Shown piece after piece: positions 1 through 9,182 of a stretch of 64,000 bases of DNA; position 1 is the first letter of the stretch, and every line of letters begins with the position of its first letter. The position numbers were made by a program, and so were the translations under genes. Source of the stretch: Chrysogorgia sp. JL179-B06 (Eukaryota; Cnidaria; Anthozoa; Scleralcyonacea; Chrysogorgiidae). The stretch spans positions 300,122 through 364,121 of the forward strand of contig JAYKKM010000470.1 in NCBI GenBank assembly GCA_035772405.1, read 5' to 3'. The notes beneath the pieces are model-generated. The model was not told where the DNA came from. It searched no databases and saw only the letters and a program-made list of their open reading frames with translations.

Positions 1-740
1 TTTCATGATTGAGTTTTATTTGTTCTTTTGCGGGATGTATGTACTATAAGTATTTATCCTCATTAGAAATTGAAGGATTTGTATTATGGTGCTTCGGAGG
101 CATTAATCTGTGTAAATTTCTCATTACTATTAATAACGAGGTATTTATTAATTACTAGATAAATGAAACCCCCCTCCCCATTGTTTAAGATGTGCGAGAG
201 ATAAAAAAAACTCATGAATAACAAAGTAAGAGATAAAGATATCCTAAATTCGGTCTCTTCGTTAATATAGAATATTTGCAATTATGGAGTTACACATCAA
301 AATAACGGTACGATTAGACAAAGATTACTTTTGTATGAAAAATCGTCTAGAAACGTCATTCAAAAAAGCGGAACAATTCCCAACGTAAGGTAACATGTAA
401 GGAACATTCATTTAAGTAGCTTGCCTTCGTGAGATCTTTCTTTACAACAACTGAAGTTGCACGATCTCAGTGAGGGTGAACTGAGAATTAATAATTGAAT
501 TTCAAATCAGTTACCTACAAAAAAGTTGGAAAACAAAAGGCTTTTTTTGAAAATCATGAAATATAAAGTCAGATAAATACCTCGAAATATGCCTGCAGAA
601 TATACCTCCGTTGTATTCCGTGATACCGATCTTGAAATATATCTCTTACTTATTAATGATTAACGAGGTGTTCCCACAAAATTCAAAACTATTCTCATCG
701 TCATTTAAACTACAAATATAATGAATTACAGAAGGCGAAC
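1..740. other. AT-rich non-coding DNA
   Basis: No open frame with protein-like composition, no RNA gene and no clear repeat is visible here. Short frames on both strands look like chance. Confidence 0.5.
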
Positions 741-744
741 GGGT

Positions 745-1075
745 TAGCTCGGCTTACAGTATTAATTTCACTAAGGCCCTGATATTGGAAACGAGCCAGC
801 CCAGTCTTCCTTAGATGTTTACAAATGTCAGTCACCGGTTTCGTTTTTGTTAGTGGGACAATAGCAGCAAGCTTCCAGGATGAAGGTAGTTGTTATTCTG
901 CAAAGATGCTATTGAGTAACGCGCAAACAGGCTGGGCAAGGATTTCGGCGTATTCCTTGAGAAACCAATTCGGAACACCATCGGGTCCAGACGCTTTACC
1001 GGGTTTAAGTATATAGCAAGAGCCTGATACACTTTCCGTTCGTTGAACTGAAAACAGAGTCGGTTGCACCGCCAT
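745..1075 (-). pseudogene. LINE reverse transcriptase fragment (CR1/Jockey-like)
   Basis: Read on the minus strand, 893-1075 encodes a segment with the motif KASGPDGVPNWFLKEYAEIL, which is characteristic of the fingers region of non-LTR reverse transcriptases (conserved GPDGIP...FLK core). The following residues (PVCALLNSIFAE, then a SLPSSW-like stretch in another frame toward 850) continue the family pattern but need a frame change. The fragment therefore carries at least one frameshift and is only about 100 codons of a roughly 900-codon ORF. It is a dead 5'-truncated scrap. The clade (CR1, L2 or Jockey) is not certain. Confidence 0.75.
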
Positions 1076-1079
1076 CCAA

Positions 1080-2850
1080 AATTGCTACCAGAGTAGGCGA
1101 GAACGTCACGTTAATCTGGAGCATTGGCGGAACAACTAACTTGTCATTTTACAAGATAATTTGGAATATAAAAAAGTTGGAACCTGGAGACAGGTATTGG
1201 CCAAGAAGAAGAAGAGTGATTCAGCTTGGATATCGTCAAAATTTGGCAGCCACCGGATCAGCATCTCCGGAGAAGCAACTTTTATAAATATCCAATATTA
1301 CCAGAAACTTGTTTGGCTTGATTTCAGCCATATTATATACGCTGAATGATGTTGAATCTTCATCAGTATTATTGGAGGATATATCGGGTATTGAATATGA
1401 TTATTTTGTTATTTATTCATTTAGTTTTTAATGTATCTTACTTATGTGCACTTAAATAGACTTTTTCAAGGCTTTCCCGCCATATTGCACGGTTTCATAT
1501 GGTGTTTTCTTAAAAGTAAGACAGAGAAAAACAAAGTAAACACGATATGTTTTGTAATTGGGGATGACCATGATAAAACGCAAGAAAGTCTGTAACATGA
1601 CCTGTTCAAAACGTTGCCTAAAATACACTACACAGCCAAGTTGCAGGAACATTTGCATGCAGGAAGAATAAATAGAGCAGGACTTCGTTGTTCAAACATT
1701 AACGGATGATCATTTCAATTTGACTTTGCAGGCCCTATACCATTGTGCAAAATGAAAACTTGTAAATTAACTATAAAAATACAGTCAAACTATCACTGGA
1801 ACAACAGCATTCCATCTCACATAATCGCACATGTACCATGATATTGTACCTGCATGTACATGCATGTATGTACTCAGTTTTAATGTAATCGCTTGCAATT
1901 CGCTCGTGATTCCGCATCCGCATTCTCTCACGCGTCCCTAAAACACACCCTGTGAGCTCAATAAAAGCGAATAGCCCTGCACCATGTAGTATATATAAAA
2001 GCGCAAGAAGCCTCTTCGGAGTGCGATTGCCCCACATATAAAACTCATAATTAAATTACTGTAGATTTACTCATACATAAACATTAGATGTTTGTCGGCC
2101 ATTTTGATGGTGAATTTCGCGCATGGGCAAAGTGAATGTCCACGATTTCTGGCAAATAATGTTTCTTTTGTTTTTATTGCCAATATGCTGTACGCAGTGC
2201 TTCAGTCAATGACATCGTTATCCGACCTCGCTTAATTGTAAACAGATCATTATTCCGATTAGCGACAAGCTTGTTATGGCTTGATGAAACAACAGCATTA
2301 TTAGCAAAAGTTGTTTGTTAGCGCATGAAGTGTTGATTTTCACAGTATGTCTATAGTAACTCCAGTGTAACTGATTTTGTTTTTTGTTACAACGTTGTTT
2401 AATTACCCCGTATGTAGTATCATCGTAGATGGGGGTTCGAGTACACTTACTCTGTTTAATAAGTGTTATCTTCTCGTTCTAATGGTTAATTCCGTAAAAT
2501 GGAATTGTTTTATGGAATCCGGTAGCACCATCAGACCTTTTCGTGTCATAGGTACATGTTTTATAGCTAACCAGATATATTACCTGCGAATGAAAAATGC
2601 CAAGAACTGGTTAAACTAACACCGCTTATTATATGCATGACAAAATTACTGCATTCTGATTGTTGAGAGTAGTACAATTATTTTATTAATTGTACTGTAA
2701 TACAATTAATGATTTTCCCAAAACAAACAAAATGGCGGATCAAATTTTGTTATGCATATAATAAACAAGTAATCATAATAACTCGTACAATTAATCGCTG
2801 CGCTGCGCTGTGCTGATAATTATGCGCTGTGCTGCTAATTATGCATTTTT
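1080..2850. other. Non-coding DNA without recognised genes
   Basis: AT-rich DNA with scattered short frames. A minus-strand frame at 1771-2037 has a hydrophobic stretch (LLALLYILHGAGLFAFIEL) but no recognisable family. Near 2790-2845 there is a short run of GCTGCGCTGTGCTG-like direct repeats. Nothing else is supported. Confidence 0.4.
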
Positions 2851-2921
2851 TTAGATATGACAACCCCATTAAAGCCGAGTCCTATCACTATCAGTCCTAC
2901 TTCAGGGACACACACCGATCG

Positions 2922-4150
2922 AGTTGGACAATATAGTTTTGTGAAAACAGAAGAGCTTTCATCACCAGTGAGACAGTCCCATTATTACCCAAGTACCATT
3001 TATCTTGAGACCTCGACATATTACTTCCTCAATGAAACAAAATCTGTTTCTACTAATCGAACGAGCTATGACAATTCAGATTCAAAGTTGCCAACAAGCT
3101 CGTGGACCAATGCCATCATCAGACAGAAATCAACCGCCGTAACCAACGTCACCAAATCTGGAACAAAACGTCATCTCAGTTTTAAACATTCCGAGATTAA
3201 CGTCACAACCTTTGTTTCAGTTGGACAATATAGTTTTGTGAAAACAGAAGAGCTTTCATCACCAGTGAGACAGTCCCATTATTACCCAAGTACCATTTAT
3301 CTTGAGACCTCGACATATTACTTCCTCAATGAAACAAAATCTGTTTCTACTAATCGAACGAGCTATGACAATTCAGATTCAAAGTTGCCAACAAGCTCGT
3401 GGACCAATGCCATCATCAGACAGAAATCAACCGCCGTAACCAACGTCACCAAATCTGGAACAAAACGTCATCTCAGTTTTAAACATTCCGAGATTAACGT
3501 CACAACCTTTGTTTCAGTTGGACAATATAGTTTTGTGAAAACAGAAGAGCTTTCATCACCAGTGAGACAGTCCCATTATTACCCAAGTACCATTTATCTT
3601 GAGACCTCGACATATTACTTCCTCAATGAAACAAAATCTGTTTCTACTAATCGAACGAGCTATGACAATTCAGATTCAAAGTTGCCAACAAGCTCGTGGA
3701 CCAATGCCATCATCAGACAGAAATCAACCGCCGTAACCAACGTCACCAAATCTGGATTTGTTCCAGATTTGGTGACGTTGGTTACGGCGGTTGATTTCTG
3801 TCTGATGATGGCATTGGTCCACGAGCTTGTTGGCAACTTTGAATCTGAATTGTCATAGCTCGTTCGATTAGTAGAAACAGATTTTGTTTCATTGAGGAAG
3901 TAATATGTCGAGGTCTCAAGATAAATGGTACTTGGGTAATAATGGGACTGTCTCACTGGTGATGAAAGCTCTTCTGTTTTCACAAAACTATATTGTCCAA
4001 CTGAAACAAAGGTTGTGACGTTAATCTCGGAATGTTTAAAACTGAGATGACGTTTTGTTCCAGATTTGGTGACGTTGGTTACGGCAGTTAACGTCATCTC
4101 AGTTTTAAACATTCCGAGATTAACGTCACAACCTTTGTTTCAGTTGGACT
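2922..4150. repeat. Foldback array of a 297-bp repeat
   Basis: Three direct copies start at 2922, 3219 and 3516 (spacing exactly 297 bp), the third cut short at about 3757. A large inverted copy then runs from about 3762 to 4085, followed by a short direct piece (about 4086-4150). The first turning point is a near-perfect small palindrome at 3746-3772 (CCAAATCTGGA / TCCAGATTTGG). The direct copies look almost identical, so the expansion is recent. Because 297 is a multiple of 3, one frame stays open for 333 codons on the plus strand and the same peptide reappears on the minus strand from the inverted copy. I regard the reading frame as incidental. The DNA could extrude a long hairpin. Confidence 0.85.
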
Positions 4151-4228
4151 AAATTGTTCAAATTGTAGAAACAGCGTTGGTAGAAATATTTTCTTGTGGA
4201 AATGTTTGGTGGTGTTGTATATGGTACA

Positions 4229-6105
4229 CCCAGCGGGCAAAAAGACGTCGATTCAACGTTGAAACGACGTCGCTCTTCGACGTCGATTCGACGGTTGAAA
4301 AAAGGTTGAAAACGCAAATTGGATCGACGTTGTTTTTACGACGTCGAAACAACGTCGTTGAACGACGTGAAATCGACGTCGATTTAACGTCGATTCAACG
4401 TCAATTCGACGTCGATTCAACGTCAATTTCGCGACGTTGAAACGACATCGCTCTTCGACGTCGATTTGACGTTGAAAAAAGGTTGAAAACGCAAATTGGA
4501 TCGACGTTGTTTTCACGACGTCGAAACAGCGTCGTTGAACGACGTGAAATCGACGTCGATTCAACGTCGATTCAACGTCAATTCAACGTCAATTTCGCGA
4601 CGTCGATTCGACGTTGAAAAAAGGTTGAAAACGCAAATTGGATCGACGTTGTTTTCACGACGTTGAAACAACGTCGTTGAACGACGTGAAATCGACGTCG
4701 ATTCAACGTCAATTTCAGTTATTGGAGTCACACCGTCCGTTTTTCGGAGTAAAAATTACCCCCGTTTTTTGAAGAAAAACTAAGCCATCACTAACTACCA
4801 TCCCTAGGTGTTTACGAGTGAGATTCCCACTTTCGGAAGACCAACCGGTGACCTGTACCCACCCCACCCGCGCTTGCTTAACTTAACTTAACTTAACTTA
4901 ACCTAAGGTTCCGCGACTAACCCGCTGCTCTAACCCGCCCATCTTAAATATATAGTAATATTTATCGTATATAATGAATTAGCAAAGGCACTTACGAACT
5001 GTGATGGCTATTATTTTCGTTTTCAAATTTTTAACCGGCTAAGTTTTAATATTATATAATATTGTTTATTACTTGTAATCAATTTTAAACAATCTGATTT
5101 CGAAGTTTTACAAATTTGTTGAGCATGCAGATTGCAGTATTACAAGTAAGAACAGAACAAAACTTTTCTCAACTAGACATAAAATATATGTTTAATAACT
5201 TGGACAGTACTCGACGATTCACAAAGAAAGTAAAAAAGGCAATAATACGATTTACAAAGAAGGTAAAAAAGCCAATAAGTCGTACGGCATTCAGACTTAA
5301 AAGCGGCGGCTATAGCCGACAGCAGCATGAACGTAAACCTTAGGTCAAAAATTCTTGTTGACAGGAATTAAGACAGGTTTCTTCAAAAACAGATGGGTTC
5401 TTGAAGCATAGTCCTTGTCCCTGATCGCCGACAAAGTCTTCGAACCGAAGGACACTTCAAATCCAACTACAGTTACAGTCATTGCTGACTTTTTTCCTGT
5501 CGCTGCATCGCATGTCTGAGTTGATATAAAGTAGGTTGCTTTTATACATACAAAATAAAGTAAGAAACTATAGCATTTTGACTCGTCTGGGTTTATTTTT
5601 TTGATGGACAATATATGATGTCGAAACGAAAATATTTTATCACCAATTATATAAGTAACTTGCTTGGCCAATGCTTGGTCGTTAAGTGAGGAGAGATTGG
5701 ACGATACAATATCGACGTCAATTCAACGTTGAAACAACGTCTGTTTCCGACGTCGATAAAACGTCGAAAGGCAGACGTCGAAACAACGTCGATGTTTGGT
5801 CGTGAACGGACGTGATTTGACGACTCGATATCAACGTCAATTCAACGTTGAAACAACGATCTGTTTCCGACGTCGATTACACGTCGAAAAGCAGACGTCG
5901 AAACAACGTCGATGTTTGGTCGTGAAGCGACGTGATTTAACGACTCGATATCGACGTTGATTCAACGTCGAAACAACGTCTGTTTCCGACGTCGATAAAA
6001 CGTCGAAAAGCAGAAGTCGAAACAACGTCGATATGTGGTTGATCGACGTCGCGACCCGATTTCGACCGAAAATCGACGTCGAAACAACGTCGTGTGCCCG
6101 CTGGG
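4229..6105. mobile_element. Non-autonomous DNA element rich in CGTCGA/AACGTC subrepeats
   Basis: The element starts with CCCAGCGGGCA at 4229 and ends with the inverted form TGCCCGCTGGG at 6095-6105. Both ends carry arrays of short GACGTCGATTCAACGTC-type words: the left array (4240-4715) repeats at about 165-180 bp, the right array (5706-6090) at about 119 bp. Between them lies about 1 kb of unrelated AT-rich DNA with no transposase. GTAC occurs close to both outer ends but offset by a base or two, so a target duplication is not established. Terminal inverted repeats with internal subrepeats suggest a MITE-like passenger mobilised in trans. The superfamily is not assigned. Confidence 0.65.
4730..5700. 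other. Interior of the CGTCGA-rich element
   Basis: AT-rich DNA with a short AACTT tandem run near 4876-4903. Two frames (plus 5116-5343, minus 5345-5671) have no family resemblance I recognise and are probably chance. No transposase motif is visible. Confidence 0.4.
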
Positions 6106-6159
6106 CAGTACCTTGGTTGATACTGATTGTCAGTTTCTGAATGTCCGAGTGAGTGTTTT

Positions 6160-6245
6160 GTCGTACTTACCTCACCTTATCTCACCTCGCCTCATCTCAC
6201 CTCACCTTACCTTACCTCACCTAAACTCACCTAAACTCACCTTAC
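6160..6245. repeat. CTCACCTTA-type low-complexity repeat
   Basis: A degenerate run of 5-10 bp units built from CTCACC, CTTACC and CTAAACTCACC. Confidence 0.7.
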
Positions 6246-6302
6246 CACAATATTGATGACTCACGAAATAATCAATGCAGTATTTAGTATATATACACCA
6301 AA

Positions 6303-6990
6303 GGCTGTTGAAGGAAGAAAGTGCATCTCTATCCTACAATGAGTGTCCTTTAAAAAATCAAATTCATTCAAATGTCTACAGATGCATATTGTTCAAATGT
6401 ATAGGGGTCCATTCAAATTAGATTTACTAAGACGTATTAGGGATTCTACTCCAATTGTTAGTGTGGATAGATTATATCAGTAAGTTGATAATTCTATCCG
6501 CATTGGACTACTGTGATGTGGAGCTGGGAGGAATATGGATAGCTAAATATTGATGGTTATAATCAGAGGCCTCTATGCATGTCAGGGAAATTGATCTTTC
6601 CTAAGTCGGGACTTGAAACTGATTGGTTAATAGAAATCCTAAGTTTTGTACCTCTTGTATTAGAAGCAAATTACATTGTGTAATGCCAGTTAGAAAATTC
6701 CGTGGTATTTTAACATCATATCTACCGGTAAAGAGCTATATTCCATGTTTCAATTAATCTGTTCATACATGTTATAGCACCATTATCTATTGCCTTAATT
6801 GACAATATGTGAAGGATATACAACTTTAAATTAGTTTTTGTAACATTGTACTGTACATTTACGAATATGTGTTGAAATTTGTAACTAATTTGTTAGAAAA
6901 CAAGACCCCCATATATTGATACCAGTGTTAGCATTGAAGGGGCTATCCTGTATAAATATTGTACAATTATTGTATTATTATTATTATTAA
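6303..6990. repeat. Left arm of an old foldback element that encloses the Polinton
   Basis: This arm begins GGCTGTTGAAGGAAGAAAG and reappears, reverse-complemented and diverged, at 24330-25690. Matching landmarks include GGGTCCATTCAAATT, CTTGAAACTGATT, GTACCTCTTGT and TTGCCTTAATTG in the same order. The Polinton lies between the arms. The arms are far more diverged from each other than the Polinton ends are, so the host element is older. Confidence 0.7.
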
Positions 6991-7020
6991 TACTACTACT
7001 AATAATAATGAATTAACAAT
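6970..7020. repeat. TAT/AAT-rich microsatellite
   Basis: An irregular run of ATT, ACT and AAT trinucleotides. Confidence 0.75.
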
Positions 7021-7031
7021 AATAATAATCC

Positions 7032-7103
7032 ACTCGCCCGGCGCGAAGCGCCGGCCGAAGGCCGAAGGCCTGAGGGCGAGGGTGATAATATCGACCGGCG
7101 TTT
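7032..7103. repeat. GC-rich palindromic dispersed repeat, copy 1
   Basis: A GC-rich block running from CACTCGCCCGGCGCG to GGCGAGGGTGATAATATCGA, then CCGGCGTTTA. A shorter copy lies in the opposite orientation at 27208-27266. The outer parts (CACTCGCC / GGCGAGGGTG) are themselves inverted repeats. Confidence 0.7.
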
Positions 7104-7236
7104 AGTCCCTTCCACGGGATGCTGTCAGTGGATGCTTTTTCGTTGCCTTGGTAACAAAAGGAATTTAATAGTACGGCGAATGAAGATTTGTGTTCAAAAA
7201 GTTCATGAAAATGCAGTGTTCAAAAGATACAGTACC

Positions 7237-7242
7237 GTTGGC
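7237..7242. repeat. Left target-site duplication of the Polinton
   Basis: GTTGGC, identical to 24016-24021 on the other side of the element. Confidence 0.95.
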
Positions 7243-7341
7243 AGTAGTATAGAAAGTGGGGCTACCAGCGCAGTTTTCAATTTTTCGTGCTTCGCAACTA
7301 AAATTGAAAAATTCGCTGTTATCCCCACTTTCGAGACTACT
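7243..7341. repeat. Left terminus: 99-bp imperfect palindrome
   Basis: The outer end reads AGTAGTATAGAAAGTGGGGC. The inner end is its inverted near-copy, ending GAAAGTGGGG-complement...GAGACTACT at 7341. The arms pair over about 40 bp (including TTTTCAATTTT / AAAATTGAAAA) around a short loop near 7285-7300. The outer arm has TATAG and the inner arm TCTCG after AGTAG, and the same outer/inner difference is seen at the right terminus. Confidence 0.85.
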
Positions 7342-7414
7342 AAAATGATACGAAATAAAATTCGTTAAATAAAATAAAATAAGAGAAATTCTCTAAACAA
7401 GACAAAATAGTTTT

Positions 7415-7651
7415 TCAAATATTAGTACGTAGAAGCCGCAACTCTCTTTTACGACTGGTCATCCTTTTCCCGAATACAGTATGTTTAAACCTCTCGTCTA
7501 GTTCCTTACGTTCTAAGCTACTCTTAGCGAAGAGTTGTCGTTTGAGCTCTCTTACCTGGTAGATAAATGATAACTCTTTGTTGAGTCTCATTGTCTTTTC
7601 ATCCACTGATTTCCCACGTTCTACGCTACTCTCCAGGGTTACAGTGCTCAT
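7415..7651 (-). CDS. Small charged hypothetical protein of the Polinton left end
   Basis: A 78-residue frame starting at the first ATG (7649-7651). It is rich in K, E and R, with a likely helical/coiled-coil middle (motif ELKRQLFAKSSLERKELDER). I recognise no family. Its orientation matches the neighbouring left-block genes, but it lacks the TATA-like motif found before most other genes of the element and is separated by about 350 bp from the next gene. It may be chance or a remnant. Confidence 0.3.
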   Translation of the reverse strand: MSTVTLESSVERGKSVDEKTMRLNKELSFIYQVRELKRQLFAKSSLERKELDERFKHTVFGKRMTSRKRELRLLRTNI

Positions 7652-7692
7652 TACTTCGTGTGAGCGCTGTAGCCTGGAGAGTAGTGTAGAAC
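7618..7692. repeat. 20-bp inverted repeat with 35-bp loop
   Basis: GTTCTACGCTACTCTCCAGG (7618-7637) pairs with CCTGGAGAGTAGTGTAGAAC (7673-7692) with a single mismatch. It lies near the Polinton left end, upstream of the small charged frame. Confidence 0.8.
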
Positions 7693-7996
7693 ACGGCGAT
7701 ACAAGGATGGTTTTCAAAAAGTCAGATACATTTGGAATCTACACAATTTGGAAAAGTGGTTTGGTACCCTCATGTTCTTTATGAGTGATTCAACCAAAAT
7801 TTAGTTCACTTAAATACTATAAAATGAGTGTATAACTTAATATGGGTGTGATGGCTCGCGGGGTTAAGCGTTGTGCTGCGGTACACAGCTGTGTCGTTTG
7901 TCACACATTCCGTCTTGACTAGCAATAGTGGGGAATCCCTAAAAGAACATAGTAGTGTGATACATCATCTTCGACTCGCTTCCGCTAATATTGTAA
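7652..7996. other. Polinton left-end spacer
   Basis: Apart from the inverted repeat above I see no convincing gene. In particular there is no trace of an Ulp1/adenain-type cysteine protease (no H...D/N...Q...C arrangement). A GC-richer stretch near 7850-7920 has a weak resemblance to a pol III A box but no B box. Confidence 0.45.
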
Positions 7997-8545
7997 TTAT
8001 ATAGCACTGTCTCCTTCATTCGGGGGTTCCCCCTCGGGGATTTCCCCTCTAGACATATGACTGAATACGTGTTTACTAGTTGTTAGTCCACCCGATAACA
8101 ACCCTAAACAAGGGAGGTAGGGGGATACGTATGATATAAACTTCTCTACGTCTCTTTTAAGTAGCTGGTCAGTAATCAACTCTTTTTCTAGCTTTTCAGG
8201 TGATTCAATAGCGTTGAACCCTCCTAACGCGTGGGCAAACTTGCTTATTAAAAGGTCACAGAGAAACACGTTCGCTTTCTCCATTCTTTTTACCTCCCAT
8301 TCTTCGTAGATCTTGTTGATAACTTTATCTGAGGCCTTTTTGAGATAAGCGATGGATTTGTCTATCTCACCGTCCTCTGAGCGTCTTCTTAGTTCGTCTC
8401 GTTTCTTGTCTACATCAGTTTGCGGGGTGTCGTCAACTTGTGACGTGTCGATTTGTGGTTCGTCAATCACTTCCTGTTCTGCTTCTCGTATGTCTTCGAT
8501 GAGTTCGTCAATTGTCTCAAGATTTTTTGTCTTACGTTTTGGCAT
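7997..8545 (-). CDS. Polinton 182-aa protein, function unknown
   Basis: An intact 182-codon frame. The N-terminal ~85 residues are highly charged and probably disordered or helical (KRKTKN basic start, then a D/E-rich stretch). The C-terminal half (about 86-165) is more hydrophobic and likely folded. No enzymatic motif is seen. The start is ATG at 8543-8545, preceded on the coding strand by CGTATAGTATAGGAC, the start-proximal motif shared by the element's genes. It overlaps the end of the ATPase gene by 14 bp, as expected in a compact viral-type block, and its place beside ATPase and capsid genes suggests a virion role. That is inference from position only. Confidence 0.75.
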   Translation of the reverse strand: MPKRKTKNLETIDELIEDIREAEQEVIDEPQIDTSQVDDTPQTDVDKKRDELRRRSEDGEIDKSIAYLKKASDKVINKIYEEWEVKRMEKANVFLCDLLISKFAHALGGFNAIESPEKLEKELITDQLLKRDVEKFISYVSPYLPCLGLLSGGLTTSKHVFSHMSRGEIPEGEPPNEGDSAI

Positions 8546-9166
8546 GTCCTATACTATACGACGTGTTTTGTTTTTGCGGAATAACTATTTCGTACGAGTA
8601 CGGGTGTCTTAGAAATATCTCCAATCTTGCGTACTCGTTGTCTTTCAACTGTCTTATTATTTTATGAATTTCCGCTTTATCGACTCCGTTAAGATAATCG
8701 TCTACAATAATTTTCATATCGTTTCTGTTAGGGTTGTAGAATGTCACTATGAGATGTTCTCACGATATGGTTTACTAATTGAGGTTAGTTGTTGTGTTAT
8801 GACTATTGTAGATAGTTTGTAATGTCTAGCGCTAAAGGCTAGTTTAACTAGTTCGCTTGTTCTGTTTTTAACGTCCTGCCCACCAGCACAATCATCTAAT
8901 ATTATTAGTGAATTGGTACCTTTATAAGTGTCGGTCACGTATTTGAGGACTACGTCTACCTTATCTTGCTCACACTGAATAGCGATAAAGTCTGGGTCTC
9001 TCAAGTATTTCCACTCTGTGTACGTTTTGTTCCATTCAAACGTCGGGCATATAAGAATGATGAAATCGAAGTGACTCGTGTAGTCTTTCTCTATCATATC
9101 CAAGAGGTAGTACGTTTTACCGCAGGCTGTCATACCAACAATCAGCATGTTAAAAGGTGTTTTCAT
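8532..9166 (-). pseudogene. Polinton packaging ATPase (FtsK/HerA, A32-like), frameshifted
   Basis: DNA-packaging NTPase of the FtsK/HerA class, which would pump the genome into capsids. The first segment (9166 down to a TAG at 8747-8749, 139 codons) has Walker A GMTACGKT at residues 11-18 and Walker B LIILDD at about 87-92, followed by a C-terminal QQL sensor-like stretch. The second segment (8747 to 8532, 71 codons) continues the family's C-terminal part (motif TFYNPNRNDM) in another reading frame; the split occurs right after YRENIS. A net shift of one base near 8748 explains it. The upstream coding strand has ATAGTATTCTAT directly before the ATG. The break disables the C-terminus unless a frameshift is programmed, for which I see no slippery heptamer. 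Confidence 0.88.
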
Positions 9167-9182
9167 ATAGAATACTATATGT

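Noticed and set aside
2857..3858. A 333-codon open frame with three protein repeats
   Set aside because: It follows from a 297-bp DNA repeat that happens to be open; the same peptide is read on the opposite strand from the inverted copy, and no family resemblance is seen.
5116..5671. Two frames inside the CGTCGA-rich element as a transposase
   Set aside because: Too short, no catalytic motif, opposite strands and low complexity.
7845..7920. tRNA-derived SINE or tRNA gene
   Set aside because: Weak A-box-like sequence only; no B box and no cloverleaf.
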